A stretch of 64,000 bases of DNA, taken from the NCBI RefSeq assembly GCF_025384765.1, contig NZ_VHLL01000001.1, forward strand, positions 124,001 to 188,000. Direction: 5' to 3'. The stretch is from Methanoculleus formosensis (lineage in GTDB: Archaea; Halobacteriota; Methanomicrobia; Methanomicrobiales; Methanoculleaceae). The notes beneath the pieces were generated by a model. It was not told the origin of the DNA. It saw only the letters and a program-made list of their open reading frames with translations, and searched no databases. The position numbers and the translations under genes are program-made. Position 1 is the first letter of the stretch. Every line of letters starts with the position of its first letter. Of the stretch, positions 21,813 through 30,435 are shown in pieces.

Positions 21813-22367
21813 ATGAGGCGATCCCTCATCGGGGGCATCGCTCTCCTGGTCTGCTTGATCGTCGCAGCAGCGATCGCGCTGGGTGCAGGCGCTCAAGATA
21901 CTGCCGGCGTCCCGGTTCTGGCCGTCGGCGATTCTACACACGTAATCGTCGCGGGCGCAACATCGGTCTCCGACCTTGCAGCCGCCGGGATTCCGGCGCC
22001 GGATGAACTCAAGATCCCGAAGGGCGTCGGGCGCTACGATATCGTGACGTTCAACCACGCTGCCCTCTCCCGGGAGATAGAGGGCGGCACGCTTCTCCTT
22101 CGTGTCCGCGGAACGGAATACCTTGCCGAGGTGCACCGGATGAACTTCGAGCAGATCGACGACGACATCGACTCCTACGAGGGGAGGATCGTCGGTGTCG
22201 GCGAAAGCGACGTCCTCCTGACGACCTCGAAGAACGGCCTTATCGGGAGCGTGACGCTCAACGGGGAGACGTTCCGGATCGAGGGGGTTGAACCGCGTGC
22301 GCGTGCCGAACGGTCGGCCTCCCCCCTGCACATCATATACAGCTCGAGGGATACAGGATGGTTCTGA
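21813..22367 (+). CDS. Propeptide-only relative of the secreted metallopeptidase
   Basis: The 184-residue protein has a signal peptide (LIGGIALLVCLIVAAAIALGAGA) and then matches the propeptide half of the metallopeptidase at 44415 throughout: SDLAAAGIPAPDELKIPKG, RYDIVTFNHAALSREI, MNFEQIDDDIDSYEG, ASPLHIIYSSRD. It ends three residues after the SSRD that in the paralogue leads into the catalytic domain, so the peptidase half is missing. Two small membrane protein genes follow, as they do after the full-length gene. It may be a remnant or a free-standing inhibitor. Confidence 0.75.
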   Translation: MRRSLIGGIALLVCLIVAAAIALGAGAQDTAGVPVLAVGDSTHVIVAGATSVSDLAAAGIPAPDELKIPKGVGRYDIVTFNHAALSREIEGGTLLLRVRGTEYLAEVHRMNFEQIDDDIDSYEGRIVGVGESDVLLTTSKNGLIGSVTLNGETFRIEGVEPRARAERSASPLHIIYSSRDTGWF

Positions 22368-22412
22368 GGAGCGGCGATGTGAGCGGGAGCACGGGCTCCC
22401 GGAGGAGGTTGC

Positions 22413-22814
22413 ATGGAGACTGACCGGAAGCGCCTGGTTGCCGTAGGGATCTTCGCGTTCATCGGTGTCGTCATCCTCGTTGCGGCGACCGTGTTCGGAG
22501 TTACAACCCTCATTGCCCTGGTCACGGGAATCGACGGGCCTCCGAAGTCGTTGACCGTGGAGGTGGTCGTAGAAGAGGATCTGCAGAATGCATCCGTCAT
22601 CCATCTGACCGACCGGGACCTGAAGCAGCACCCGGTGCTTGCCTCTGCGATCCGCGAGGCCGGCAGCGAATCCAACGTGGTGAAATCTGCGTCGGTCCCG
22701 ATGACAGAGGTCGAGTGCCTCGCACTCACCGAGTCGTTTGGTGTGTATACGGCGAATGCGCCGATCCTCGAGTACGATGGCGTGTACTACGCCACCCGCG
22801 TCCTGCTCCATTAG
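22413..22814 (+). CDS. Small membrane protein with HP...GxYY domain (type A)
   Basis: The 133-residue protein has one N-terminal membrane helix (LVAVGIFAFIGVVILVAATVF) and an extracytoplasmic part with the pattern IHLTDRDLKQHPVLASAIRE ... E ... ILEYDGVYYATRV. The same pattern occurs in the genes at 22835, 45948 and 46425 and at the C-termini of the propeptide-only proteins at 24391 and 40098. No named family is recognised. GGAGGAGG precedes the ATG. It is closest to the 45948 product. Confidence 0.72.
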   Translation: METDRKRLVAVGIFAFIGVVILVAATVFGVTTLIALVTGIDGPPKSLTVEVVVEEDLQNASVIHLTDRDLKQHPVLASAIREAGSESNVVKSASVPMTEVECLALTESFGVYTANAPILEYDGVYYATRVLLH

Positions 22815-22834
22815 GATGCTTGAAGAGGTGCAGA

Positions 22835-23275
22835 ATGGAAGACGGTAAGAAATCCGGCAACCGGCTCAGAATGGCGGGACTCGTCATCGCGTGCGGCCTT
22901 ATCGGGATCGTCGCCGTCGCGCTCGGCTTCATGCTCGCCGATGCCCTCCTCATCTATGCAATGGGAGGTTCGGGCGGGCAGCCGATGCTCTACGTCATGG
23001 AAGGGGCGGAGCCGGGAGAGAACGTGGTCGTTCCCCTGACCGAGAAGGACTTTGCTGACCACCCGGCGCTCGACGCGGTCATCCGTGGCGATGAGCGCAA
23101 CCCGTCGGCGTGGGAGTGGGGTATGAGCGACCGGCGCTTCATCGGGGGAACCAACGTCTCCTACGCGGAGAGCAGGGCGCTCCAGGACACTTACGGCCCC
23201 GACCGGGAGACGTGGGTCTACCCGCACCTGGAGTACGAAGGGGCGTACTACCTGGTGGTGACGACGTGGCCGTGA
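22835..23275 (+). CDS. Small membrane protein with HP...GxYY domain (type B)
   Basis: The 146-residue protein has a basic N-terminus, one membrane helix (MAGLVIACGLIGIVAVALGF plus a following hydrophobic turn) and an outside domain: VPLTEKDFADHPALDAVIRG, NPSAWEWG, VSYAESRALQDTYG, LEYEGAYYLVVTTWP. It is a clear paralogue of the 46425 product over its whole length. I start at MEDGKKSGN (site AAGAGG upstream); the longer frame overlaps the previous gene. Its neighbours are the type A gene and a PGF-CTERM protein gene. Confidence 0.75.
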   Translation: MEDGKKSGNRLRMAGLVIACGLIGIVAVALGFMLADALLIYAMGGSGGQPMLYVMEGAEPGENVVVPLTEKDFADHPALDAVIRGDERNPSAWEWGMSDRRFIGGTNVSYAESRALQDTYGPDRETWVYPHLEYEGAYYLVVTTWP

Positions 23276-23294
23276 GAGAACCAGAGGAGGAAGG

Positions 23295-24389
23295 ATGAGC
23301 AGAACGGCCGGAACAGGGACAATCCTCCTCGCGCTGCTGCTCGCGGCCGCCCCGGCGGCAGGCGCAGATCTCGGTCCCAATCAGCACCTGATCCCGGAAC
23401 TGAAGGTGAACGAGTCGATCGAGACGATCGCCATCTCCGGCGAGTTGAGCCTTCAGCCGGAGTGGGACGGGAGTGTGACCACCGGGATACCGTTCGGTTC
23501 GATCCTTGTTCATACAGCGGATGAGAAGACGCTGGTCTTCGATAGCGACGGGAACCACCTCTTCTCCATCAGCGACGAACGCTCCGCGAAGATCCCCACC
23601 CCGGCGGGTGTCGAGAAGCCCTGCACCTGGGTGAACCAGGTCCCGAGCGGTTCTCGCTCCTACCACCACGACAACGCGACCTTCATCTTCGGCACGGCCG
23701 GGGACCTCATCCTCACCGTCATCAACGAGCACCCGCCGCCCGTCGAAGACCCGATCGCCATCAACATCACCTCCCCGCGTGAGGGCGAAACCATCTGGAT
23801 CGACGTCGTTCCGCCGCACGTCGCCGTCGTCGGGGAGGTGCATGCCTCTGCAGGTCTGCACAGCGTGGTTGTTCGGAGCGGAGCCGGAGAGGTCTCGTGC
23901 GGAAACCGTCCCGAGTTCGCCTGCTCGGTGCCGGTCTCCGCCGGGGAGAACGCGATCACCGTCGTGGCGGGCACCCATGGACGCCGGGTTGAGAAGACCG
24001 TGAACCTGACCGTCCGCATCGGCATCCCGCCGCCCCCACTGATCGCCGTCTCGGGCAGGGTGACAGATGCCAACGGCAGTCCGGTTCCCGGTGCGTCGGT
24101 GCGGTTCGAGTCGGTGTTTACGCTCGACGGCGAATCCATTGCGGGGACGAACGTAACGGGAGAAGACGGCCGCTACCTGGTAGAAGATGCCCTCGGTTAC
24201 CGGCAGACCGTCACGGTCGAGATGGAGGGCTATTCCACCCTCCGGGAGGAGTTCATCTTTGAGAACCTGACGAACGATCTCGACCTGGAACTGGAGCCCC
24301 TGCCCCGGACCGTTCCGGGGTTCGGCTCCGCGCTCGCGGCTCTATCGCTCACGGGGGTTCTCCTCCTCGTCGGCCGGAAGAGGTGGTGA
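23295..24389 (+). CDS. Secreted protein with Ig-like and carboxypeptidase-regulatory-like domains, PGF-CTERM
   Basis: The 364-residue protein has a signal peptide ending near AAPAAGA, a novel N-terminal part, an Ig-like domain (INITSPREGETIWIDVVPP to about residue 245), and a CarboxypepD_reg-like domain starting VSGRVTDANGSPVPGASVRF. It closes with VPGFGSALAALSLTGVLLLV followed by GRKRW, the PGF motif, hydrophobic helix and basic tail of archaeosortase A substrates, so it should be cleaved and lipid-anchored at the cell surface. It lies between the small membrane genes and the propeptide-only gene. Confidence 0.8.
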   Translation: MSRTAGTGTILLALLLAAAPAAGADLGPNQHLIPELKVNESIETIAISGELSLQPEWDGSVTTGIPFGSILVHTADEKTLVFDSDGNHLFSISDERSAKIPTPAGVEKPCTWVNQVPSGSRSYHHDNATFIFGTAGDLILTVINEHPPPVEDPIAINITSPREGETIWIDVVPPHVAVVGEVHASAGLHSVVVRSGAGEVSCGNRPEFACSVPVSAGENAITVVAGTHGRRVEKTVNLTVRIGIPPPPLIAVSGRVTDANGSPVPGASVRFESVFTLDGESIAGTNVTGEDGRYLVEDALGYRQTVTVEMEGYSTLREEFIFENLTNDLDLELEPLPRTVPGFGSALAALSLTGVLLLVGRKRW

Positions 24390-24390
24390 G

Positions 24391-25203
24391 ATGACAGAGA
24401 GCGGTTCGATAATCCCGGCGCTCCTCCTTACCGCCGTAGTCACGGCGCTGGCGGCGGGTTTTGCGGCCTTCTCACCCGTCGCGGAGGCCTCCGTAACCCC
24501 GCACGAGGAGATAGCCACCGAAGATCAGGCCCTGGTTCATATCGATTTCTTCACGGAGAAGCGGGATGTCCCGGTCGAGGGCGTGGATACCCTCTCCTCG
24601 ATCCTGCGCTACGAACTCGCGGTCTACGATACGATGGCAATCCGGGATCACCTGATTTCCGGCGAACCGCTCGCGATGCATATCGCCGGGCAGCCCTGCA
24701 CGGCGGATCTGCAGGAGACGCGGCACAACACCGGCTCCTTCACCGGCACGCTTGACGGGGACGGGTGGGCGCACCTGACCATCAGCGGCGACGTCCTTCG
24801 CGGCTACTTCGAGCTCGGCGGCGTTGCCTACTGGGTGGAGAGCACCGGACGGTACGATCCCGATTCCCCCGGAAAGGTCCTCTACTATCTCTTCTCCTCC
24901 GCCGACGTGAAGGGGCTGAGCGGCTGTTACCTCACACTCTACAACATCAGCAACGGGGACCTGGAGGATTCCGGGTACCCCCGGGGCTGGACAAAACCCG
25001 ACTTCCTGAACGCCGGAGACGAGGTCGCCCCGCTCACCGATGCCGATCTCGCCCGCCTCCCCAGAGTGAACGAGACCCTTCGCACCGGCTTTATGGAGGT
25101 GCCGCTCTCCGATAACGAGACGCTGCGGATCGCCGAGGGCTACCGGGGGAAGATCGCAGAGTACCGTGGGAACTACTACCTGATCGACTTCATAACGGCC
25201 TGA
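24391..25203 (+). CDS. Propeptide-only secreted protein with C-terminal HP...GxYY-like domain
   Basis: The 270-residue protein has an N-terminal membrane/signal helix (IIPALLLTAVVTALAAGFAAF), then a propeptide-like domain (ILRYELAVYDTMAIRDHLISG, SFTGTLDGDGWAHLTISGDV, YYLFSSADV) like the reprolysin-type prodomain, but no catalytic HExxH domain. The last ~65 residues (APLTDADLARLPRVNETLR ... GKIAEYRGNYYLIDF) match the outside domain of the small membrane proteins. It is a paralogue of the product at 40098 over its length. Candidate trans-acting peptidase inhibitor or chaperone; function is inference. Confidence 0.75.
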   Translation: MTESGSIIPALLLTAVVTALAAGFAAFSPVAEASVTPHEEIATEDQALVHIDFFTEKRDVPVEGVDTLSSILRYELAVYDTMAIRDHLISGEPLAMHIAGQPCTADLQETRHNTGSFTGTLDGDGWAHLTISGDVLRGYFELGGVAYWVESTGRYDPDSPGKVLYYLFSSADVKGLSGCYLTLYNISNGDLEDSGYPRGWTKPDFLNAGDEVAPLTDADLARLPRVNETLRTGFMEVPLSDNETLRIAEGYRGKIAEYRGNYYLIDFITA

Positions 25204-25213
25204 TCCCCGGCTC

Positions 25214-25699
25214 CTACACCCTCTTTGCAATCGTCTCGATCGCTTCGATGATCGTCTGCTGCTGCGGTTTGATGATCGCGACCGGGCAGTCGACGATCTT
25301 CTCCACGATCGACGCGAGGATTGGGGCGCAGACGATCCCGAGCGCCCCCTCCTTCTCCGCCCGTGCCGCGGCGGCGATGCACTCCTCAAGGGTGTTCGCC
25401 GCGTAGCCCCGGATGTGGTATTGCTTCCCACCGATAGGGAGGTCGCGGTTGTCGATCTCATCGAGCAGGAACCGGGCCGCGATCACCGCGATGAAACTCT
25501 TCTCCCGGGGTTCGAGGACGTTGACGATCCGCCGGACGGTCGAGAGGCGCGGGTCCGCCCTGCCCGACGTGAGCTTGTAGAGGGTGGCGGCCGGGATCCC
25601 CGCCCGTTCAGCGAGGTCGCGGATGCTCATGTCCTGCCGGGCGAGTTCTTCCTGGAGCGCTTCGGCAAACTCGGCTTCAAAGATCTTTCGCGAGAGCAT
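25214..25699 (-). CDS. XRE-type HTH regulator with C-terminal sensor-like domain
   Basis: The 161-residue protein has an N-terminal Cro/CI-type HTH (MSIRDLAERAGIPAATLYKLTSGRADP) and a C-terminal alpha/beta domain (GYAANTLEECIAAAARAEKEGALGIVCAPI ... CPVAIIKPQQQTIIEAIETI) that resembles the PrpR-N type effector domain. It is divergent from the marker-16/coenzyme M operon and a 12-bp inverted repeat (25704-25715) lies just upstream of its start, so it likely controls itself and perhaps that operon. Confidence 0.83.
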   Translation of the reverse strand: MLSRKIFEAEFAEALQEELARQDMSIRDLAERAGIPAATLYKLTSGRADPRLSTVRRIVNVLEPREKSFIAVIAARFLLDEIDNRDLPIGGKQYHIRGYAANTLEECIAAAARAEKEGALGIVCAPILASIVEKIVDCPVAIIKPQQQTIIEAIETIAKRV

Positions 25700-25703
25700 T
25701 GTT

Positions 25704-25715
25704 CTACTTTAGTAG
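25704..25715. promoter_or_regulatory. Inverted repeat in the divergent regulator/operon promoter region
   Basis: CTACT-TT-AGTAG lies five bases upstream of the XRE regulator's start codon and about 65 bp before the operon's first ATG. A TATA-like CTTTTATGG near 25737 would serve the operon. Confidence 0.45.
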
Positions 25716-25778
25716 TATATTGGAGATAAAATTTTCCTTTTATGGTGACACTATCCTCAACATAGGAAAACGCTTATC

Positions 25779-26582
25779 ATGATCAGCGGCGACTGTTCTC
25801 CCATGGATCCCTCACCCATCCGGGAGATCACGATCCTCCCCGGGCTGAGCCGGGGCGGCGAGCCGGAGCGGTTCGAAGCGATCACCATCCGCCCCGGCGA
25901 CACAATATCGGTCGTCGGCCCCACCGGCTCGGGGAAGAGCGCCCTCATCAACGACATCGAGGTCTTCGCCCGAAACGACACCGCAACGGGGCGCACGGTC
26001 CTCGTCAACGGCGAATTCCCCCCCGAAGAGTTCGTCCGCGACCCGGCGCACAAACCCGTCGCCCTGATCACCCAGAACACCCGGTGCCTCGCGGACCTCA
26101 CGGTCACGGAGTTCCTTTCGATGCACGTCCAGTCCCGGAGGATCGAGGACGACCGCATCATCGAGAGGACGATCGCCCTCGCAAACGAGTTCACCGGAGA
26201 GGCAATCCGGCCGGACGCCCGAATGACCGCGCTCTCCGGCGGGCAGACCCGGTCGCTCCTGGTGGCCGATGCGATCATGATCGCCGCGGCGCCGGTCCTC
26301 CTCCTCGACGAGGTGGAGAACGCCGGGATCTTCAAGGAACGGGTGATCGAGGTTCTCCGGGCGGGCGGGAAGGCGGTCATCTTCGTCACGCACGACCCCC
26401 TCGTCTCCCTCCTCTCGGGCCGGCGGATCGTCATGCGGGACGGGGCGGTCGAGCGGGTGATCGAGCCGGACGGCAGGGAGATTGCCGCTCTCCGGGAGGC
26501 CCGCCGCCTCGACGGCATCCTCTTCCGGATGCGTGAGCAGATACGGGCGGGCGACCTGATCACGGAACCGGTCGGAGCATGA
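25779..26582 (+). CDS. ABC-type ATPase, first gene of the marker-16/coenzyme M operon
   Basis: The 267-residue soluble ATPase has Walker A VGPTGSGKSALIND, a Q-loop in ALITQNTRCLADL, signature LSGGQTRSLLVAD, Walker B VLLLDEVENAG and switch histidine VTHDP. No permease gene is adjacent, so it may act on a protein or metal cofactor rather than as a transporter subunit. An alternative start lies at ATG 25803. Its stop overlaps the next gene's ATG (ATGA), followed by further overlaps through to the sulfopyruvate decarboxylase gene. Confidence 0.8.
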   Translation: MISGDCSPMDPSPIREITILPGLSRGGEPERFEAITIRPGDTISVVGPTGSGKSALINDIEVFARNDTATGRTVLVNGEFPPEEFVRDPAHKPVALITQNTRCLADLTVTEFLSMHVQSRRIEDDRIIERTIALANEFTGEAIRPDARMTALSGGQTRSLLVADAIMIAAAPVLLLDEVENAGIFKERVIEVLRAGGKAVIFVTHDPLVSLLSGRRIVMRDGAVERVIEPDGREIAALREARRLDGILFRMREQIRAGDLITEPVGA

Positions 26583-27286
26583 GGCTCGCCGTCGTCGCCG
26601 GGCCGCCGTCCGCCGGGAAGACCGCCGTCGTTCGGCAGGTTATCCGCACCCTGCAAGACCGGCACCGGATCGCCTACCTGAAGATCGACGTCGTCCGGGC
26701 GTTCGAGGACGAGGAACTCGCGGCCGAGTTCGGCATCCCGGCGCGGAAGGTCTACTCGGGCGACCTCTGCCCGGACCACGCCGGGGTGATGGTGATGCGG
26801 GACGCCATCGCCTGGGCCGAAGGGGAGGGCGCCGACCTCCTCCTGGTCGAGAGCGCCGGGCTCTGCCTCCGTTGCTCGCCCTACACCACACAAGGGCTCG
26901 GGATCGTTGTCCTCTCTGCAATATCGGGGACAAACACGCCCCTGAAGATGGCTGCGATGCTCGCGCTCGCCGATGTCGCGGTCGTGACCCGGATCGACCT
27001 CGTCTCCCAGGCCGAGAAGGAGGTCTTCCGGGAACGTATCCGGGAGGTGAACCCCGACCTCGATATCGTGGAGACGAACGCCGTCCAGGGGACCGGGATG
27101 CGCTACCTCCTCAGGGCGATCGAGGATCACCCGGCAATAGCCGACCCGGATACAGTCGTCCTCCGGGGTGCGCCGCCGCTTGGGGTCTGCACCGTCTGCA
27201 TCGGGAAGACCGAGATTGGGTGGCAACACCACTTCGGGGTCGTCCGGAGACTCGAGGACGCCGACTACCTCTTCCGGGGGGACTAG
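26579..27286 (+). CDS. HypB/UreG-like metallochaperone GTPase
   Basis: The 235-residue protein has the SIMIBI P-loop AGPPSAGKTAVVRQV, switch residues around LKIDVV, a G3-like LLLVESAGLCLRC and a specificity motif near VVTRIDLVSQAEKE. Cysteine pairs (CLRC; CTVC near the C-terminus) and CPDH suggest metal or cluster handling. It resembles the GTPases that insert metals into hydrogenase or urease. Here, beside an ABC-type ATPase and two Fe-S proteins, it probably helps to mature a metalloprotein of this operon. It ends with TAG, an ordinary stop. Confidence 0.8.
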   Translation: MRLAVVAGPPSAGKTAVVRQVIRTLQDRHRIAYLKIDVVRAFEDEELAAEFGIPARKVYSGDLCPDHAGVMVMRDAIAWAEGEGADLLLVESAGLCLRCSPYTTQGLGIVVLSAISGTNTPLKMAAMLALADVAVVTRIDLVSQAEKEVFRERIREVNPDLDIVETNAVQGTGMRYLLRAIEDHPAIADPDTVVLRGAPPLGVCTVCIGKTEIGWQHHFGVVRRLEDADYLFRGD

Positions 27287-27290
27287 TCCG

Positions 27291-27911
27291 GTGGCATGGC
27301 AACCGCCCGGGAAGGACTGCGGGGCCTGCGGCTCTCCGACCTGCGAGGCATTCATCGCCCTGGTCCGGCGAGGGGGAAAGAGCCTTCCCGACTGTGTCTT
27401 CTACCCCGCCGGGACCCCCGCCTCCACCGGGTCCGAAGGCGATGCCTGCTATACCGGCCGGGATGTCCTCGGCGGCGAGTACGACTTCATCCTCAACCCC
27501 CTCCCCGGCGAGGTCTCGGCCCGGAAGATCATCCTCCCCTTCCGGCCGGACCTCGTAGAGAAGTGGGAGATTGCTTCCGGGGATATCGTCGTCGGGAGGC
27601 CGGCCGGCGCGGGCTGCCCGGTCCAGCACGTCCTCTCGGTCATCCACGCGAATCCCGTGAGTGGTCTCCTCACCTGCCTGGTCGTCGGGCCGCGTGCCTC
27701 CCGGGGCGGAGGGTTTAAGGAGATCGAGGCGTATCACATCGTTGGTTTCGAGGGGATTGCCCGGACGGTGCGGCGCGAACCTACCTTCGGGATGCGGCAA
27801 CGGTTCCTGCCCGGCCACTGCATGATGAACCTCACGCATACGGGCGTCGTGAATATGATTCTCGCACAGTCCTCGGGTCTCCGCGTGCGGGTGGAGGATA
27901 TCAGGTTATGA
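27291..27911 (+). CDS. Small Fe-S protein with CdhD/E-type four-cysteine motif
   Basis: The 206-residue protein starts with GTG four bases after the previous stop. Near its N-terminus GKDCGACGSPTCEAFIALV plus a further cysteine at SLPDC gives the C-x2-C-x4-C-x(n)-C pattern of the [4Fe-4S] domain in corrinoid Fe-S proteins and related redox adaptors. The remaining part has no named domain that I recognise. It overlaps the marker-16 gene by four bases and may deliver electrons to it. Confidence 0.75.
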   Translation: MAWQPPGKDCGACGSPTCEAFIALVRRGGKSLPDCVFYPAGTPASTGSEGDACYTGRDVLGGEYDFILNPLPGEVSARKIILPFRPDLVEKWEIASGDIVVGRPAGAGCPVQHVLSVIHANPVSGLLTCLVVGPRASRGGGFKEIEAYHIVGFEGIARTVRREPTFGMRQRFLPGHCMMNLTHTGVVNMILAQSSGLRVRVEDIRL

Positions 27912-29149
27912 AGACGATGAGAGAGATCGACCAAAAGATCCGGAACGGTTCGGCGGTCGTCTACACCGCCGCGGAGTTCAAGCGGCTCGTCCGCGAGGGT
28001 GGGGAGGTCACGGCCGCAGACGTCGACGTGGTCACCACCGGGACGTGCGGGGTGATGTCGGGGACCGCAGCGATCCTCTCGGTTCCGGTCGCAGCGCCCG
28101 GGACATTCGAGCGTGCCGAACGGGCCTGGCTCAACGGGGTCCCCTGCATGCCCGGCCCCTGCCCGAACGAGCGCCTCGGGCTCGTCGACCTGATCGTCTC
28201 CGGGACCGCCCACGCCGGCGCCGGCTACGGCGGCGGCCACCTCTTCCGCGATATCGTCGAGGGCCGGGAGATCGAGGTGGTGGTGGAGGCTGCCGATCGG
28301 TCGATCGAGGCGAAGGTGACCCTTGATGACTTCTCCTACGCCCGGCTCTTCACGACCCGGAGCGCCTACCGGAACTACACTGCCTACCTGAACACCCAGC
28401 CGACCCGGGTGAAGACCATCTTCTCGGTCACGGGGCTTCAGGGGCCCTGCCGGGAGGTCTCGGTCAGCGGGTGCGGCGAGATCAATCCCCTCCAGAACGA
28501 TCCCGCACGGCTCGCGATCCGGGACGGGACGCCTGTCTTCCTGAACGGCTCGGCCGGTATCGTGACCGGGGAGGGGACCCGGAGCACTCCTTCGCGGCCG
28601 AACCTCACGGTCATCGCCGATATGGCAGGGATGCAGCCCCGCTACATGGGAGGGTTCAGGACCTCTGCAGGGCCGGAGTGCATCACGAGTGTCGGGATCG
28701 CGATCCCGGTCCTCGACGACCGGCAGGTGGCGGGACTCCGCGTCCTCGACGATGAGATCGCTCTCCCGGTCGCCGACATCAACACCCGGAGAGTCCTCGA
28801 TACGGCGACCTACGCCGACGTCTGGCAGCGGCCCAACCGGGAGGTGGCCTACTATCCGGAGTGGTGCGAGGGGTGCTCGGCCTGTGCTGCGGCCGTAATT
28901 TGCCCGACGGGCGCGTTTACCCGCGAGACCGGGATCGACCGCGACCGCTGCCTCGCCTGCACCGCCTGCATGGCCGCCTGCCCGAACAACGCCCTCGAGG
29001 CCGGGGAGGGCTCGCTCCGTGTCCGGGGACGGAAGGTCCCGATCACGCTGCGCCAGTCGGGCCGGACGCTCGCGGAAGATCTCTGCCGGGACTTAAAAGA
29101 GATGGTCCTCGATGCCCGGTTCACCTTCACCGGGGGCGGGGGGCGGTGA
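27908..29149 (+). CDS. Methanogenesis marker 16 metalloprotein (DUF39 plus ferredoxin)
   Basis: The 413-residue protein has a DUF39 domain (VVTTGTCGVMSGTAAILS, VPCMPGPCPNERLG, QGPCREVSVSGCGEINPL) followed by two [4Fe-4S] ferredoxin motifs (CEGCSACAAAVICPTG and CLACTACMAACPNNAL). This is the marker-16 layout. A related DUF39 protein takes part in sulfur insertion into aspartate semialdehyde to make homocysteine. Translational coupling to cysteate synthase and sulfopyruvate decarboxylase suggests a similar reductive sulfur insertion in coenzyme M synthesis. Confidence 0.88.
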   Translation: MKTMREIDQKIRNGSAVVYTAAEFKRLVREGGEVTAADVDVVTTGTCGVMSGTAAILSVPVAAPGTFERAERAWLNGVPCMPGPCPNERLGLVDLIVSGTAHAGAGYGGGHLFRDIVEGREIEVVVEAADRSIEAKVTLDDFSYARLFTTRSAYRNYTAYLNTQPTRVKTIFSVTGLQGPCREVSVSGCGEINPLQNDPARLAIRDGTPVFLNGSAGIVTGEGTRSTPSRPNLTVIADMAGMQPRYMGGFRTSAGPECITSVGIAIPVLDDRQVAGLRVLDDEIALPVADINTRRVLDTATYADVWQRPNREVAYYPEWCEGCSACAAAVICPTGAFTRETGIDRDRCLACTACMAACPNNALEAGEGSLRVRGRKVPITLRQSGRTLAEDLCRDLKEMVLDARFTFTGGGGR

Positions 29150-30435
29150 GGGAGAAGTACCTCCTCCACTGCCCGGGATGCGGCCGGCCCTTCCCCGACC
29201 GCTACACCCTCGACTGCCCGTCGGGGTGCGACGCCCTGCTCCGGACAGTCTACGCCGAGCACCGGCTCGTCCTTCGTGACCTCCCCGGCATCTTCCGCTA
29301 CTCTTCGTGGCTTCCCATCGAGGGCCATCTCCGGATCGACGCCGGCCCGGTCTCCTACGAGAGCGTCGGTCTCGCCCGGGAACTCGGGCTCTCAAACCTC
29401 ACGATCACGTTCTCGGGCTACTGGCCCGAGCGGGGCGGGCGGATGGAGACCTGCTCGTTCAAGGAACTCGAGGCGCAACCGACGGTGCTGCGCCTCGGGG
29501 AGAAGGGCGCCGGGGTCATCCAGGTCTCCTCGGCGGGGAACACCGGCCGGGCCTTCTGCCAGGTCTCGGCCCTGACCGGGGCCCCGGTCGTGGTGGTGGT
29601 CCCGGCATCCGCCGCCGACCGGCTCTGGACGACGGTTCCGGCCCCGAACGTCTGCCTCATCACGGTGGAAGGGGACTACTCCGACTCGATCGCGTTCGGG
29701 CGGGAGGTCTGCTCGCTCCCCGGTATCGTCCCCGAGGGCGGGGCGAAGAACGTCGCCCGGCGTGACGGGATGGGGACGGTGATGCTCGACGGGACGCTCT
29801 TCGCCGGGAGGCTCCCCGACTCCTACTTCCAGGCGGTCGGGAGCGGGACCGGGGCGATTGCCGCGTGGGAAGCGGCCGAGCGGCTCATCGCCGACGGCCG
29901 GTTCGGTTCCCGCCTCCCGGCTCTCCACCTCTCCCAGAACCTCCCCTTCGTCCCGATGGTCCGGGCCTGGGAGGCGGGGAGACGGGAGATCGTGGCCGAG
30001 GATATGCCCGACGCCGAGGCATCGATCGCCCGGGTTTCTGCTGGCGTCCTGACGAACCGCCACCCGCCCTGGGGGGTCCGGGACGGGGTCTACGATGCAC
30101 TCGCGGCATCTGGGGGGAGGATGTATGCGGTCTCGAACGACGACGCCCGATCCGCCGGGAGGCTCTTTGCCGATACCGAGGAGATCGACCTCGACCCGGC
30201 GGCGGCCGTCGCGGTCGCCTCGCTCGTCCGTGCGGCGGAGGAAGGGTTGGTCAGCCCGGAGGAGCACATCCTCCTGAACGTGACCGGCGGCGGCTACGAG
30301 CGTGCGGCCGAGGACCTCGACCGCTACCCGGTCGAGCCCTATCTCCGGGTCCGGGCCGATGAGGCCTTCGAGGGGGATCTCCGGGATGCCGTCAGAGCCT
30401 GGATCGCGGAGCAGGGGGTGGCAATCCGTGCGTGA
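29146..30435 (+). CDS. Cysteate synthase (coenzyme M biosynthesis)
   Basis: The 429-residue PLP enzyme resembles threonine synthase. It starts with GTG overlapping the previous stop and has an N-terminal four-cysteine segment (LHCPGCGRPF, LDCPSGCDA), the PLP lysine in METCSFKELEA, and the phosphate/cofactor loop QVSSAGNTGRAFCQVSA. It converts phosphoserine and sulfite to cysteate, the Methanomicrobiales/Methanosarcina route to coenzyme M. It overlaps the sulfopyruvate decarboxylase gene by eight bases. Confidence 0.92.
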   Translation: MREKYLLHCPGCGRPFPDRYTLDCPSGCDALLRTVYAEHRLVLRDLPGIFRYSSWLPIEGHLRIDAGPVSYESVGLARELGLSNLTITFSGYWPERGGRMETCSFKELEAQPTVLRLGEKGAGVIQVSSAGNTGRAFCQVSALTGAPVVVVVPASAADRLWTTVPAPNVCLITVEGDYSDSIAFGREVCSLPGIVPEGGAKNVARRDGMGTVMLDGTLFAGRLPDSYFQAVGSGTGAIAAWEAAERLIADGRFGSRLPALHLSQNLPFVPMVRAWEAGRREIVAEDMPDAEASIARVSAGVLTNRHPPWGVRDGVYDALAASGGRMYAVSNDDARSAGRLFADTEEIDLDPAAAVAVASLVRAAEEGLVSPEEHILLNVTGGGYERAAEDLDRYPVEPYLRVRADEAFEGDLRDAVRAWIAEQGVAIRA

